Counted from the first letter of the stretch, positions 41,552 through 51,117 are shown. The stretch is DNA of 64,000 bases from Acidobacteriota bacterium (GCA_016195985.1 JACPYP010000011.1:1-64000), one strand, 5' to 3'. The notes: generated by a model not told the origin, from the letters alone. A program made the numbers and translations.

Positions 41552-43882
41552 ATGGGGCGGAACCGTTCCTTGGGGCGTCATGTGCTGCTGGCCTCCCTGC
41601 CGGCCTGGCTGCCGACCTGGGTGTCGGCCCAGGAACTGCCCCGCACGCCAGCCCTGGAGCCGCTGGAGGCCCCGACGCCCGCGGAGCTTCTGCCGCTGCG
41701 CCCCTTCCAGATCGAGGCCGGTCCGGGGCATTCCCGCGTGCCTTTCAGCTGGCGGGGCGAGCGGGTGCGGGAGGAAGGCGAGACCTGGATCCTGGAACAG
41801 GGCGCCATCCAGGCCGAGGGCCTGCTGCTGCTGGCGGACCGCATCGAGTACCGGATCGCTGAAGGCGAGCTGTCAGCCGAAGGGCACATCCGCCTGGAGG
41901 GACCGGATCTGCGGCTTCGCTGCGAACGCCTGCGCATGGCCTGGCGGCAGCGTTCCGGAGAGGCCTGGGCCCTTCAGATGGAGCTTCCGCCCAATTGGGT
42001 CCTGCGTTCGGGCCACGTGGCCTTCGCTACTCTGCGCACCTGGTCCTTCGACGCCGTGGAACTCAGCCCCTGCCCCGAAGAGCGGCCCGGCTGGAAGGCG
42101 AAACTGTCGAGCCTCAAGGTGGATCTGGATGGGTTCGCCACTTTGCGCAACGCGCACATTTTCCTGGGATCCATCCCCACGCCCTACTTCGTCCCCTGGG
42201 CGGTCTACCCGGCCCAGGCAGAGCGTTCATCAGGGTTGTTGCCCCCCAAGCTGGGCTACTCGAACACCCTTGGGGCCACCGTGGGGATCTCGCTCTACAA
42301 GGTGTTCGGCGACGCCCTGGACGCCACGTTCTCGCCGGAGTACTTCAGCAAGGAAGGCGTGTTCTGGGGCGGAGAGGCGCGCTGGAACCCGGATCTCACC
42401 CACCAGGGCAGCTTCTCGGGGGAGACCATCCACCAGCGCAGCCTGGACACCCGGCGCTACCGCTTCAGCCTGAAGGAGGTCTGGCAGCGGGAAGACGGCT
42501 GGCAGCTCACCGCCGACGTGAATCAGGCCTCGGACAATCTGGTGGATGCGGATTTCGGCAAGGGCCTCGGCAACCTGGGGACCACCAGCTTCGATTCGGC
42601 CCTCTACCTGGGCCGCAGCTTCACCTTCGGCAGCCTCAGCCTTTCTGCGGCGGAACAGCGCAGCTTCTTCTTCACCAAGGACCAGGGCGACCCCTTCTAC
42701 AGCCCTGAATTTCCGGCCTCTTTGCGGCGGCAGACCCTGCCTCAGGCGGAATTCCGCTTCTTTCCCGTGGCTGCGTTGGGCCCGCTCTACCTGGACGGCG
42801 GCCTGCGGATGGGGCGCTTCGCCTACCGCATCGAAGGCAGCGCCGAGGCGCCGGGCCGCACCTTCAGCTGGGACCGCCAGGATGCCAATACGCGGCTGCA
42901 CGGCCGCCTTGGCCAATGGGGGCCCTTCCGGGCCGATCTGGAAATGATGGGCAGGGCCACGCACTACAGCGCCACCCTGGAGGCGCCGGTCTTCGATCCC
43001 TCTGCTGGGGTCGACGGGGCGGTGGTGAACCCCGCCATCAGCCCCTTCCTGGTCGACGGGAACGCCGCCACGAGGTTCCTCTTCTCCGGCCACCTGCGGT
43101 TCTCCGGGCCCCAGGTGGGACGCAGCTTCAAGAACGTGTCCCTGCTGGGCTACACCGGCGAGTTGAAGCACGTGGTGGAACCCTATTTCGGTTTCACGGA
43201 GACCAGCGGCTATGGTGAGGCGGGCTCTCTGCCGCGCTTCGACATCCTGGACTCCTTCCCGGGCGTGAACGAGAGCGCGTCCGGCGAGCGCAGCTTCGAA
43301 GTGGGGTTCAAGCAGCACATCCTGGGACGGGGAAACGCAGGGGGCAGTTTCGCCGATCTCGCCCGGTTGCGCGTCGCCACCCGGTACCACGCCACGCCCA
43401 TCATCCTCAGCGATGGCCGCTACAAGAAGGGCTGGTCCTCCGTGGACACGGATCTGGACGTGGAGCCGGACGAGACATGGCGCGTGAGCCTGCGGCGCTC
43501 GTCGGAGGTGGGGAACGGCGGTTCGGACAACGCCCTCAGCCTGGACGTGAAGGCCCAGGAGGGCGGCCGCTTCAACCTGGCCTACTTCTCCACGGGCATC
43601 AACCGCTTCCTGGTCCGCCAGCAGGGCCTGCAGGTCGGCGGGCTCCAGCGGCTGTGGGACGACCGGGTCCGCCTGGAATTCAGCGCCAACTACGATTTCA
43701 AATACAAGGGCTTCGCCTCCAGCCAGGTGGCCCTGGCCTATGTCCGGCCCTGCGTGGCCTACATCGTGAAATACACCCACGTGGCCCTGAACACGACCCT
43801 GGTCTCCGGCGGGAGGGAGGACCGCCTGGACTTCACCCTGACGCTGCGGGGCCTGGGGGATCTCTTCAGCTACCGCTATTGA
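41552..43882 (+). CDS. lptD: LPS-assembly outer-membrane protein LptD
   Basis: A protein of 776 residues with a signal peptide (MGRNRSLGRHVLLASLPAWL). After a proline-rich linker comes the OstA/LptD jelly-roll (about 50-150; EQGAIQAEGLLLLADRIEYR, then ELSAEGHIRLEGPDLRL), which continues the lipid A slide of LptA. From about 180 on it is the beta barrel, with GSIPTPYFVPWAVYP and the SGLLPPKLGYSNTLGATVGI block, both family hallmarks, and many alternating aromatic strands to the C-terminal Y. It inserts LPS into the outer leaflet together with LptE. The disulfide cysteines of E. coli LptD are not all present. Confidence 0.92.
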   Translation: MGRNRSLGRHVLLASLPAWLPTWVSAQELPRTPALEPLEAPTPAELLPLRPFQIEAGPGHSRVPFSWRGERVREEGETWILEQGAIQAEGLLLLADRIEYRIAEGELSAEGHIRLEGPDLRLRCERLRMAWRQRSGEAWALQMELPPNWVLRSGHVAFATLRTWSFDAVELSPCPEERPGWKAKLSSLKVDLDGFATLRNAHIFLGSIPTPYFVPWAVYPAQAERSSGLLPPKLGYSNTLGATVGISLYKVFGDALDATFSPEYFSKEGVFWGGEARWNPDLTHQGSFSGETIHQRSLDTRRYRFSLKEVWQREDGWQLTADVNQASDNLVDADFGKGLGNLGTTSFDSALYLGRSFTFGSLSLSAAEQRSFFFTKDQGDPFYSPEFPASLRRQTLPQAEFRFFPVAALGPLYLDGGLRMGRFAYRIEGSAEAPGRTFSWDRQDANTRLHGRLGQWGPFRADLEMMGRATHYSATLEAPVFDPSAGVDGAVVNPAISPFLVDGNAATRFLFSGHLRFSGPQVGRSFKNVSLLGYTGELKHVVEPYFGFTETSGYGEAGSLPRFDILDSFPGVNESASGERSFEVGFKQHILGRGNAGGSFADLARLRVATRYHATPIILSDGRYKKGWSSVDTDLDVEPDETWRVSLRRSSEVGNGGSDNALSLDVKAQEGGRFNLAYFSTGINRFLVRQQGLQVGGLQRLWDDRVRLEFSANYDFKYKGFASSQVALAYVRPCVAYIVKYTHVALNTTLVSGGREDRLDFTLTLRGLGDLFSYRY

Positions 43883-43896
43883 TCAAAACAGGTTGG

Positions 43897-43978
43897 CCAC
43901 GGATGGCGTGGATGGACACGGATTTGAATGGGGTGGTCACGTGTCTTTCGAATCCGTGTCAATCCGTTCAATCCGTGG
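43897..43978. repeat. Imperfect inverted repeat built of ATCCGTG units
   Basis: A 28-base arm beginning CCACGGAT pairs with the arm ending ATCCGTGG in roughly 23 positions. The same AATCCGTGT/ATCCGTGG units occur at 18305-18335. It follows lptD by 15 bases, so it may also act as its terminator. The 300-base gap 43883-44182 holds this and the next repeat but no gene. Confidence 0.7.
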
Positions 43979-44025
43979 TTTCAACAGGTTCTGCAATTCA
44001 CGCGGAGGAATGAAGGTGCCTGCTT

Positions 44026-44086
44026 CATTCCCTTCATCCTGGCGAAATAGCTCTTGTTCTTTTCTTTTGCCTGGATGAAGGGGATG
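44026..44086. repeat. Dispersed hairpin repeat, copy 2 (inverted relative to copy 1)
   Basis: CATTCCCTTCATCCTGGC (44026-44043) pairs with 44069-44086 with two mismatches. The loop holds TTCTTTTCTTTT, the complement of the AAAAGAAAAGAA loop of the copy at 18406-18473. Confidence 0.7.
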
Positions 44087-44182
44087 TTGGTAGGGGCAGG
44101 CCTGCCACTCGGCGCTCCGGAATCCGTGTCTGCGTGAATCCCCGATGGCGCCCTATCCTTGATGCCGGCTTGGCATAAGGGC

Positions 44183-45550
44183 CTACTGGGCCCGGGGCGG
44201 GTACTCGCCTTCGTTGGCCACCACCACCCGGTTCCGCCCCAGGTTCTTGGCCTGGTACAGGGCCTTGTCCACCAGGGCCATGAGGTCTTCGATGTTGGAG
44301 GCTCCGGGCCCGCAGACGCCGAAGCTCATGGTGGGGAAGATTGTCTGCCCCGACGGCAGGTGAAGGGGCTCTTCGTCGATGCACTTCCTCAGCTTGTGGG
44401 CCACTTCGGAACCCCCCTTGAGGGTGGTTTCAGCCAGCAGCACGGCGAATTCCTCGCCGCCGATGCGGAAGGCCAGGTCGGATTTGCGCAGGGCCTCGCG
44501 GAAACGGGCCGCCATTTGGCGGAGCACCTCGTCGCCCACGGGGTGGCCGAAGCGGTCGTTGATGAGCTTGAAATGGTCCACGTCGCCCAGCACCAGGACG
44601 AAGGCCCGCCGGTGGCGCTCCCACTGCCGCACGGCGTGCTCCAGGTTCTGGTCGAAGGCCCGCCGGTTGAGCAGCTCGGTGAGGGGGTCCGTGAGCACCT
44701 CATTGCGCAGGGCCGCCGCTTCGATCTCCAGCATGGCGCGGCGTTCCCGCAGGTCGTGGATGGCGGATTCGTACTCGGTCTGGATGCGCTTGGCATGCGC
44801 CCACTCGATGGCCCGCTTGCAGGCGTGGATCAGGCGAGGGCCGGAAAGGGGCAGGGGCACCCAATCGGAAACCCCCGCGAGGATCAGGCGCCGCTGCAGG
44901 GCCTCGTCCTTCACCTGCCCCAGGAGGATCGTATAGGGAAGGCGGTTCTGTTCGCGGAATTGGGCCAGCAGGGCCAGCGCGCCGTCCACGCCGCCCGAGG
45001 AAAGCCCCAGGATCAGCACGGGGGCCTTCAGGACGCGCTGGGCCTCGCCGGCATTGCGGGCAGGCGGGGAATGCACCTCCATGACGTAGTGCTGGAGCAG
45101 ATCGCGGGTCCGCTGGGCCAGGCTCGCGTGGAGGCCCACCGCCAGGACGGGCAGGTGCTGGCCCTCCTCCCGGGAGCGGCCTCCGGCCATGACGGGGCCC
45201 AGGTGGTTGAGCAGCTGCTGGATGCTGTAGCCCGCCAGGATGTATCCGTCCGCCTCGGCGGCGTGCAGGGACCGGGCGTCCTCGTCCGTCACCGAGTGGT
45301 CGTGGATGAGGAAAATGGGAAGGTTGCGGAACAGCACCCGCGCTTCGCCCCGCAGGAGGCGGCAGAGGCGGTATCCGTCCATGGGGTCGCCGCTGGCGTC
45401 CACCAGCAGCACCTGGGTCTCGCCCCAGGAATCCATGGCCAGGGCCTCCAGGGGATCGCCGGCATGAAGGATGCGATGCCCGGCCCCCTCGAACGCCATT
45501 CGCAGACGTTCAACAAGGTCGACGTGTTGGGAGATGACCAGCAGGTTCAT
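44183..45550 (-). CDS. Diguanylate cyclase with two receiver-like domains
   Basis: A protein of 455 residues starting MNLLVISQHVDLVERLRMAF; the ATG has only a C-rich stretch upstream, so the start is tentative. The first domain (1-120) is receiver-like with the aspartate in VLLVDASGDPMDGYRL; the second (about 135-240) is receiver-like but lacks a clear aspartate at the phosphorylation site. A helix (LRERRAMLEIEAAALRNEVL) leads to the GGDEF domain from about 290, with the active site RIGGEEFAVLL near 365 and an inhibitory RxxD site (RKSD) five residues before it. It makes cyclic-di-GMP from two GTP. It follows alr by 47 bases on the same strand. Confidence 0.88.
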   Translation of the reverse strand: MNLLVISQHVDLVERLRMAFEGAGHRILHAGDPLEALAMDSWGETQVLLVDASGDPMDGYRLCRLLRGEARVLFRNLPIFLIHDHSVTDEDARSLHAAEADGYILAGYSIQQLLNHLGPVMAGGRSREEGQHLPVLAVGLHASLAQRTRDLLQHYVMEVHSPPARNAGEAQRVLKAPVLILGLSSGGVDGALALLAQFREQNRLPYTILLGQVKDEALQRRLILAGVSDWVPLPLSGPRLIHACKRAIEWAHAKRIQTEYESAIHDLRERRAMLEIEAAALRNEVLTDPLTELLNRRAFDQNLEHAVRQWERHRRAFVLVLGDVDHFKLINDRFGHPVGDEVLRQMAARFREALRKSDLAFRIGGEEFAVLLAETTLKGGSEVAHKLRKCIDEEPLHLPSGQTIFPTMSFGVCGPGASNIEDLMALVDKALYQAKNLGRNRVVVANEGEYPPRAQ

Positions 45551-45597
45551 GGGGGGGGCCAAGAGGGTCCCCAATGGTAGTGCAGAACTCGCCAGGT

Positions 45598-46737
45598 TTA
45601 GGAAAAATAACGCCGGGTGATTCTCCGGTGGAGGGCGCAGGTGAGTTCGTAGGGAATGGTGTTCAGGGCCTGGGCCAGCCGTTCGACGCTGTGGGGTTCC
45701 GAGGGATCCGCGCTGAAGAGGGTCATGGGATCCCCGGGGGCGACTGGGACGTCCGTGGGCAGGGCCACGGTCAGATAGTCCATGGACACGCGGCCCACCA
45801 CGGGAAAGCTCCGTCCGGCAAAGCCCACCACGGCCCGGTTGCCCAGGTCGCGGCGGTAGCCGTCCGCGTACCCGCAGGCGAGCGTGGCGATCTGCATGGG
45901 TTGCGGCGCGACGAAGGTGCGGCCATAGCCGACGGTGGTGCCAGCGGGCACGGTCTTGACGCGGGCCACCTCGGCCACCAGGGCCAGGGCGGGTTCCAAT
46001 CCCAGGGCGCGGCCTTCGGGCACCGTGGTCAGGCCGAAGAGGGCCAGGCCAGGCCGGACGTGCGTATCCCGGTCCAGCAGGTCGCGCAGGCAGGCGTCGC
46101 TGTTGCCGTGATGGCGCTGGGCGGGATGGATGCCAGCGTCCGCCAGCTGGGCCAGGCAGGCCTCGAAGACCCGGCGCTGCCTCGACGCGAAGCCCTGGTC
46201 CGGATCGTCGGCCGTGGCGAAGTGGCCCATGGCGCCTTCGATCCAGGGCGACAGGCGGCGCAGGTCCTCCAGGCAGCCGCCCAGTTCCGAAGGGAGCAGT
46301 CCGAAGCGGCCCATGCCCGTGTCCAGCTTCAGGTGCAGCCGCGCGGGGTGGGCGGGCAGGGCACGGGCGTACTCTCCCAGATGCTCGGGGCCCACCACGG
46401 CGATGCTGAGGCCCTCGGCGCTGGCGGCGGGCAGGGCCTCGGGGCGCAGTCCGCCCAGCACCAGGATGGGGCTTGGAATTCCGCCCCGTCGCAGTTCCAG
46501 GCCCTCCTCCAGGTTGGACACCGCCAGGCCATGGGCCCCTGCTGCGGCCAGGGCGCGCCCCACGGGAACGGCGCCGTGGCCGTAGGCGTTGGCCTTGACC
46601 ACGGCCCAGACATCCCGCCCCCCGGAGGCCGCGCGAATGCGGCCGAGGTTCCGGCCGATGCGGCCCAGATCCACTTCCGCCCGGAGGGCCCGGCCCTCGG
46701 GATGCCGCTTCAGGGGTTCGAGGTGTTCTTCGTTCAC
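45598..46737 (-). CDS. alr: Alanine racemase
   Basis: A protein of 379 residues with a GTG start that overlaps the trxB stop by one base (TAGTG). The PLP-binding lysine is K48 in AVVKANAYGHG; LKLDTGMGRFG and HHGNSDA follow in the TIM barrel. The catalytic tyrosine of the C-terminal domain lies in LACGYADGYRRDLG. FPVVGRVSMDYLTVAL and PGDPMTLF are also standard. It makes D-alanine for peptidoglycan in the cytoplasm. The length is normal. Co-transcription with trxB is unusual but clear from the overlap. Confidence 0.93.
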   Translation of the reverse strand: MNEEHLEPLKRHPEGRALRAEVDLGRIGRNLGRIRAASGGRDVWAVVKANAYGHGAVPVGRALAAAGAHGLAVSNLEEGLELRRGGIPSPILVLGGLRPEALPAASAEGLSIAVVGPEHLGEYARALPAHPARLHLKLDTGMGRFGLLPSELGGCLEDLRRLSPWIEGAMGHFATADDPDQGFASRQRRVFEACLAQLADAGIHPAQRHHGNSDACLRDLLDRDTHVRPGLALFGLTTVPEGRALGLEPALALVAEVARVKTVPAGTTVGYGRTFVAPQPMQIATLACGYADGYRRDLGNRAVVGFAGRSFPVVGRVSMDYLTVALPTDVPVAPGDPMTLFSADPSEPHSVERLAQALNTIPYELTCALHRRITRRYFS

Positions 46738-47705
46738 TACTCGGCCAGGCCCTTCTCCGCGAGCCAGCGCTCGGCGTCGATGGCGGCCATGCAGCCGCTG
46801 CCGGCGGCGGTGATGGCCTGCCGGTAGGTGTGGTCCTGCACATCGCCGCAGGCGAACACGCCCTCGATGGCGGTGCGGCTGGAACCCTTCTCCACCAGCA
46901 GGTAGCCGGTCTCGTCCATGGGCAGCTGCCCCTTGAAGAGGCTGGTGTTCGGCTCGTGGCCGATGGCCACGAAGAGCCCTTCCACGGGCAGCTCGGATTC
47001 GGTGCCGTCCACGGTGTCCTTCAGCTTCAGGGAGCGGATCTTCTCCACCTTTTCACCCATGGGCGTCTCATGGGTGGCGGTGACGACGTCGAGTACGGCT
47101 TTGTTCCACACGGGCTGGATCTTCTCGTTCTTGAAGGCGCGCTCCTGCATGGCCTTGGAGGCCCGCAGTTTGTCCCGGCGATGGATGAGGTGGACCTTGG
47201 TGGCGAACTTGGTGAGGAAAGTGGCCTCCTCGATGGCCGTGTCGCCGCCGCCCACCACGGCGATCTCCTTGCCGCGGAAGAAAAAGCCGTCGCAGGTGGC
47301 GCAGGCGCTGACGCCGCCGCCGGTGCGGGAGAGCTGCTCGTCCTTGCCGATGCCCAGCCACTTGGCGGAAGCCCCGGTGGCGATGATCACTGCGTCGGCG
47401 GTGTATTCGCCCTTGTCGGTGCTGAGCTTGAAGGGGCGGGCCGACAGGTCCGCCTTCAGGACGGTCTCGGACTTGATGGTGGTGCCGAAGCGCAGCACCT
47501 GCTCGCGCATTTCGTCCATGAGGGCGGGACCGTCGATGCCCTTGCGGAAGCCGGGGAAGTTCTCCACCTCGGTGGTGATGGTGAGCTGGCCGCCGGGCTG
47601 AACGCCTTCAAACACCAGCGGGGCGAGGTTGGCGCGCGACGTGTAGAGGGCGGCGGTGTAGCCCGCGGGGCCGGTACCGATCACGACGACTTTGTGGTGG
47701 CTCAC
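46737..47705 (-). CDS. trxB: Thioredoxin-disulfide reductase
   Basis: A protein of 322 residues. The GTG start (VSHHKVVVIGTGPAGYTAAL) has AGGAG six bases upstream. FAD-binding GTGPAGYTAAL near the start, redox centre CATC in SACATCDGFFF near 138, NADPH-binding VVGGGDTAIEEATFL, and the C-terminal GVFACGDVQDHTYRQAITAA are all in place. It reduces thioredoxin with NADPH in the cytoplasm. It is the first gene of an operon with alr and probably the diguanylate cyclase. Confidence 0.94.
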   Translation of the reverse strand: MSHHKVVVIGTGPAGYTAALYTSRANLAPLVFEGVQPGGQLTITTEVENFPGFRKGIDGPALMDEMREQVLRFGTTIKSETVLKADLSARPFKLSTDKGEYTADAVIIATGASAKWLGIGKDEQLSRTGGGVSACATCDGFFFRGKEIAVVGGGDTAIEEATFLTKFATKVHLIHRRDKLRASKAMQERAFKNEKIQPVWNKAVLDVVTATHETPMGEKVEKIRSLKLKDTVDGTESELPVEGLFVAIGHEPNTSLFKGQLPMDETGYLLVEKGSSRTAIEGVFACGDVQDHTYRQAITAAGSGCMAAIDAERWLAEKGLAE

Positions 47706-47782
47706 AACATCTCCTGGCAGGGAACGGGAACGGGGCCCGGCCCGATAGTCTAGCGCGTCCCCGGCCCCCAAAACGTTGGCTC

Positions 47783-48568
47783 CTAGACCGTGAGCCCCCG
47801 TTCCCGCAGGAGCGCCTCCGCGGCGGCCACGTCGGCGGGGACGTCCACGCCCAGGCTGAGAAAGGGCGTGTGCGCCACGCCGATGGGCATGCCCGAAGCC
47901 AGGGCCCGCAGCTGCTCCAGCATCTCGAACTGCTCCAGGGGGTGGGGCGGCAGCCGGGTGAAGGCCCGCAGGGCGTCAGGCCGGTAGGCGTAGATGCCCA
48001 GGTGCCGCTGGAAGAAGTCCAGTTGATCCGGCTTCAGCCAGGGCCGGAAATCCGCCTCGAAAACGGTGGAGTTCCTGAGGTAGGGAATGGGGCTCCGGCT
48101 GAAGTAGAGGGCCCGGTGCAGGTCGCTGACCACCACCTTGACGGCGTTGGGATTGAAGAGCTCGTCCATGTGGGCGAAGGGGCAGGCGGCGGTGCCCATG
48201 GGCAGGTCCGGCTGGTCGCGCATGAGGGCCACCACGGCGGCCACGGTTTCCGGGTGCATGGCGGGCTCGTCGCCCTGGATGTTCAGCACGCAGTCGAAGG
48301 ATTCCCCCAGCGCCTCCAAGGCCGCGGCGGCGCGGTCCGTGCCCGAGGGCAGGGCGGGGTCCGTCATCACGGCCTCGCCCCCGAAGCCTTCCACGCAGGC
48401 GGCGATGCGGCCATCGTCGGTGGCCACCACCACCCGGTGCACCCCATCGGCCCGGCGGGCGGCCTCATAGACCCACTGGATCATGGGTTTCCCGGCGATG
48501 GGAGCCAGGGGTTTTCCCGGAAAGCGGGAGGCCTGGAAGCGGGAGGGGAGCACGGCGAGGGTTCGCAT
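47783..48568 (-). CDS. kdsB: 3-deoxy-manno-octulosonate cytidylyltransferase
   Basis: A protein of 261 residues starting MRTLAVLPSRFQASRFPGKP, the nucleotide-binding start of the family. LNIQGDEPAM supplies the metal-binding aspartate, and YFSRSPIPYLR and HLGIYAYRPDALRAF bind Kdo. It activates Kdo as CMP-Kdo for lipid A-core synthesis in the cytoplasm, which agrees with an LPS outer membrane and with lptD nearby. The ATG has no good ribosome site and is divergent from the CheA gene with only 25 bases between the starts, so both promoters may lie inside the neighbouring genes. Confidence 0.93.
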   Translation of the reverse strand: MRTLAVLPSRFQASRFPGKPLAPIAGKPMIQWVYEAARRADGVHRVVVATDDGRIAACVEGFGGEAVMTDPALPSGTDRAAAALEALGESFDCVLNIQGDEPAMHPETVAAVVALMRDQPDLPMGTAACPFAHMDELFNPNAVKVVVSDLHRALYFSRSPIPYLRNSTVFEADFRPWLKPDQLDFFQRHLGIYAYRPDALRAFTRLPPHPLEQFEMLEQLRALASGMPIGVAHTPFLSLGVDVPADVAAAEALLRERGLTV

Positions 48569-48593
48569 GGGGCCAGTGTAGGACAGGGGCCGA

Positions 48594-50693
48594 ATGGGGG
48601 GACGCTTCCGGATTCCAGACTCGTTGGACCGGTGCCGATGCCACCATGAGCGGGGGCAGCTTTTGGACCAATCCTTCGATGATGTCTGGGCAGAGTGCGA
48701 GGACCTGTTCGCGCAGGCCCGGAAAACCCTTGCCAGCCTGAAGGAAATCCAGCCCGCCCACGTGGTGCAGGCTTCGGTGAACGCGCTGTTCCGCACCACC
48801 CATACCCTCAAGGGCATGGCCGGCATGCTGGGTTTCCCCAGCTTCAGCCGCGCGGCCCATCGCATGGAGGACATCTTCGACCTCATGCGGCAGGGGCGGC
48901 TGCGCTCGACGGATTCCCTGGTGGAGACCCTCGAGGCCGGCATGATGGCCCTGGAGGCGGGCCTGAACGGACTCCGCCGGGGACGCCCTGAGCCCGAGGA
49001 CTACTTGTTCCCCTTGAGGAAGCAGCTCGGCGAACTGGAGGCCCTGGCGCGCCCCACGGAGGGGGGCTCCCAGGATCTGACCTCCTTGCTGGACCTGCCG
49101 CCGGACCTGTTGAAGGCTCTGTCGGAATACGAGCGGACCCGGGTGACGGCCCTGCTCATGAGCGGCATGCCCATCCACGGGGCCACCATCTGCCTGGAGT
49201 TCGCCACCTTCGACGAGCGCCTTCGGGTGCTGAACGAGGCGCTGGCGGCCCTGGGGGAACTCGTCTCCACGCTGCCCTGCGACGTGCCGGAAGACCGGGA
49301 GGGCCTGGGCTTCCTGCTGCTGGCCGGATGCCCGTCGCTGGATGCGGCCATGCTCCCGCTCCTGGAAGGAGAGCTGGTCGGAACCGCCCTGCTGGCTGAT
49401 CCCAGCCGGGTTCCGGAGAGCCTGAGGAATCCGCCTGCGGCTCCTGAGGAAGAGGCGCTGCCCCCGGCGCCGGAGCCCGAGCCTGCCGCCCCGCCGCCGG
49501 GGCCCCCCGTCCAGGAAGTGGAGATTCTCCGCCTGCCCGCCCACCGCGTCGAAGCCCTGGAAGCCCGGCTCATGGCCGTGGGCCAATTGAGGGATGCGGC
49601 GAGCCTGCTTCTGCACAAGGGCATGGATATCCGGGACGACCGTCCGGCGGCCCTGATGAACCAGATCCAGGATGGCCTGCTCGAAGTCCAGAAATCCTTG
49701 CTGCAGATGCGCATGGTCCGCGTGGAAAGCCTCTTCTCCCGCATCGAGCCCATGGTGAAGAGCCTGAGCCGGGACACTGGGAAGCCCGTGAAGCTGGCTT
49801 TCCAGGGCGGCGATCTGGAATTGGAGCGGGGCCTGCTGGGGAGGCTGACAGATCCCTTCCTGCACCTGGTCCGCAACGCAGTGGACCACGGACTGGAACC
49901 CCCTTCCGAGCGCCTGGCCCTGGGAAAGAGCGAGGCGGGCTCCATCCGCCTTTCCGCCTCCCAGCGGGGGCGGAACATCCGCTTCGATATCCGCGATGAC
50001 GGCCGCGGCTTCGACCTGGCGCGAATCGAAACCAGGGGCGTGACCCTGGGGCTCCTGAAGGCCGGACAGGCGCACACGCCGGAGCGTCTGCACCGGTTGA
50101 CGCTGGAGCCGGGCTTTTCCACCCAGGAGCGGGCCTCCCAGATTTCGGGGCGGGGCGTGGGCATGGACGTGGTCCGGTCCGAAATCGAAGCGCTGGGGGG
50201 AGAGATCCACCTCTCCAGCGAGGCCCGCAGGGGCAGCCTCATCCGGTTGAGCATTCCCCTCAGCCGCGCGGTGGTCAGCTGCCTCAAGGTGCGTTGCGAC
50301 CGCCAGTCCTTCGGCATTCCCTTGGGTAACGTGGTCCGCGTTCAGGCCGGCGACCAGGTCCACCGGGGCGGAGACCAGGTGACGGTCTTCGGCAACTCCA
50401 TCCCCATGGAGTCCCTGCAGGCCTGTCTGGGGTTGGCGGAACCGGACGGCCAGCGGTCCTTCGTGGTGCTGAGCACCCAGGGAGCCTCGGCTCGCAGCGT
50501 GGAGGTGGCCATCGGCGTCGATGCCATCCTGGGCCGGGGAGAAGTGTTGCTGAGAAGCCTCCCGGAACTGGCTCACGCGGCGGGCATCATGGGGGGCAGC
50601 CCCCAGGAGGACGGCATCCTCTGGGTGCTGGATCCCGAGGCCACGCTCAGCCTGGCCATGAACTCCCTCATGAGGCGGGTGGCCCATGTCTGA
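48594..50693 (+). CDS. CheA-type chemotaxis histidine kinase
   Basis: Up to 699 residues. The ATG at 48594 (AGGGG upstream) gives about 23 unlikely residues; a TTG at 48663 is an alternative. Order: Hpt domain with the phosphorylated histidine in RTTHTLKGMAGMLGF near 70; a second domain (DLPPDLLKALSEYERTRVTA) like the P2 part of CheA/FrzE; a proline-rich linker (about 275-305); short dimerisation helices; HATPase with HLVRNAVDHGLEPP, DDGRGFD and SGRGVGMDVV; and a C-terminal CheW-like domain (SRAVVSCLKVRCDRQSFGIP). It phosphorylates response regulators according to receptor state. The following gene is a CheW homologue, overlapping by eight bases. Confidence 0.88.
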   Translation: MGGRFRIPDSLDRCRCHHERGQLLDQSFDDVWAECEDLFAQARKTLASLKEIQPAHVVQASVNALFRTTHTLKGMAGMLGFPSFSRAAHRMEDIFDLMRQGRLRSTDSLVETLEAGMMALEAGLNGLRRGRPEPEDYLFPLRKQLGELEALARPTEGGSQDLTSLLDLPPDLLKALSEYERTRVTALLMSGMPIHGATICLEFATFDERLRVLNEALAALGELVSTLPCDVPEDREGLGFLLLAGCPSLDAAMLPLLEGELVGTALLADPSRVPESLRNPPAAPEEEALPPAPEPEPAAPPPGPPVQEVEILRLPAHRVEALEARLMAVGQLRDAASLLLHKGMDIRDDRPAALMNQIQDGLLEVQKSLLQMRMVRVESLFSRIEPMVKSLSRDTGKPVKLAFQGGDLELERGLLGRLTDPFLHLVRNAVDHGLEPPSERLALGKSEAGSIRLSASQRGRNIRFDIRDDGRGFDLARIETRGVTLGLLKAGQAHTPERLHRLTLEPGFSTQERASQISGRGVGMDVVRSEIEALGGEIHLSSEARRGSLIRLSIPLSRAVVSCLKVRCDRQSFGIPLGNVVRVQAGDQVHRGGDQVTVFGNSIPMESLQACLGLAEPDGQRSFVVLSTQGASARSVEVAIGVDAILGRGEVLLRSLPELAHAAGIMGGSPQEDGILWVLDPEATLSLAMNSLMRRVAHV

Positions 50694-51117
50694 GCATCGC
50701 ACCTGGCTTCACGCCAAGGCCGCAGGCATGGACCTGCTCATCGCCACGTCGGATCTACGGGAAGTGGTGGCCTCGGCGCCAGTCTCGCCCCTGCCGGGCC
50801 GGCCCGCCGGCATCGCGGGAGTGGTGGTCTACGAAGGCGAATTCCTTCCCGTGCTGGCCTGGGACGAGCTCCCCGGCTGCGTGGCGCCTCCTGGCCGGCC
50901 CCAGGCCTTGGCGGTGCTTCGGCCCCGCCTGGGCATTCCGCTGGAGCGTCTCGTCGGCACCACCGATCTGCCTCATGGCATCCTGCGCGAGCCGGAAGAA
51001 AGCGATCCTGCCCTTCCCTGGCTGGGAGGAGTTGCCCATGAGGAAGGCCAGGTTTTCCGCCTGCTGGACGCGGACCGCCTCGTGGCGCTGCTGCGCCGCT
51101 TCAGGGGCGAGCACTGA
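50686..51117 (+). CDS. CheW-like adaptor protein
   Basis: A protein of 143 residues, one CheW domain. Recognisable parts are LIATSDLREVVASAPVSPLP (the first barrel with the I/V-x-x-V-pattern), then PAGIAGVVVYEGEFLPVLAW, which matches the G-x-x-x-x-R/Y-G-x-x-L-P-V-x-D turn of CheW, and the closing FRLLDADRLVALLRRF. It should couple receptors to the CheA encoded just before it; the two genes overlap by eight bases. The domain is slightly shorter and more diverged than standard CheW, so a dedicated, non-flagellar array is possible. Confidence 0.8.
   Translation: MSEHRTWLHAKAAGMDLLIATSDLREVVASAPVSPLPGRPAGIAGVVVYEGEFLPVLAWDELPGCVAPPGRPQALAVLRPRLGIPLERLVGTTDLPHGILREPEESDPALPWLGGVAHEEGQVFRLLDADRLVALLRRFRGEH

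Noticed and set aside
45551-46843. Upstream extension of the diguanylate cyclase frame through alr
   Set aside because: Arginine/proline/glycine-rich out-of-frame reading of alr; the receiver-like domain starts cleanly at the ATG at 45550.
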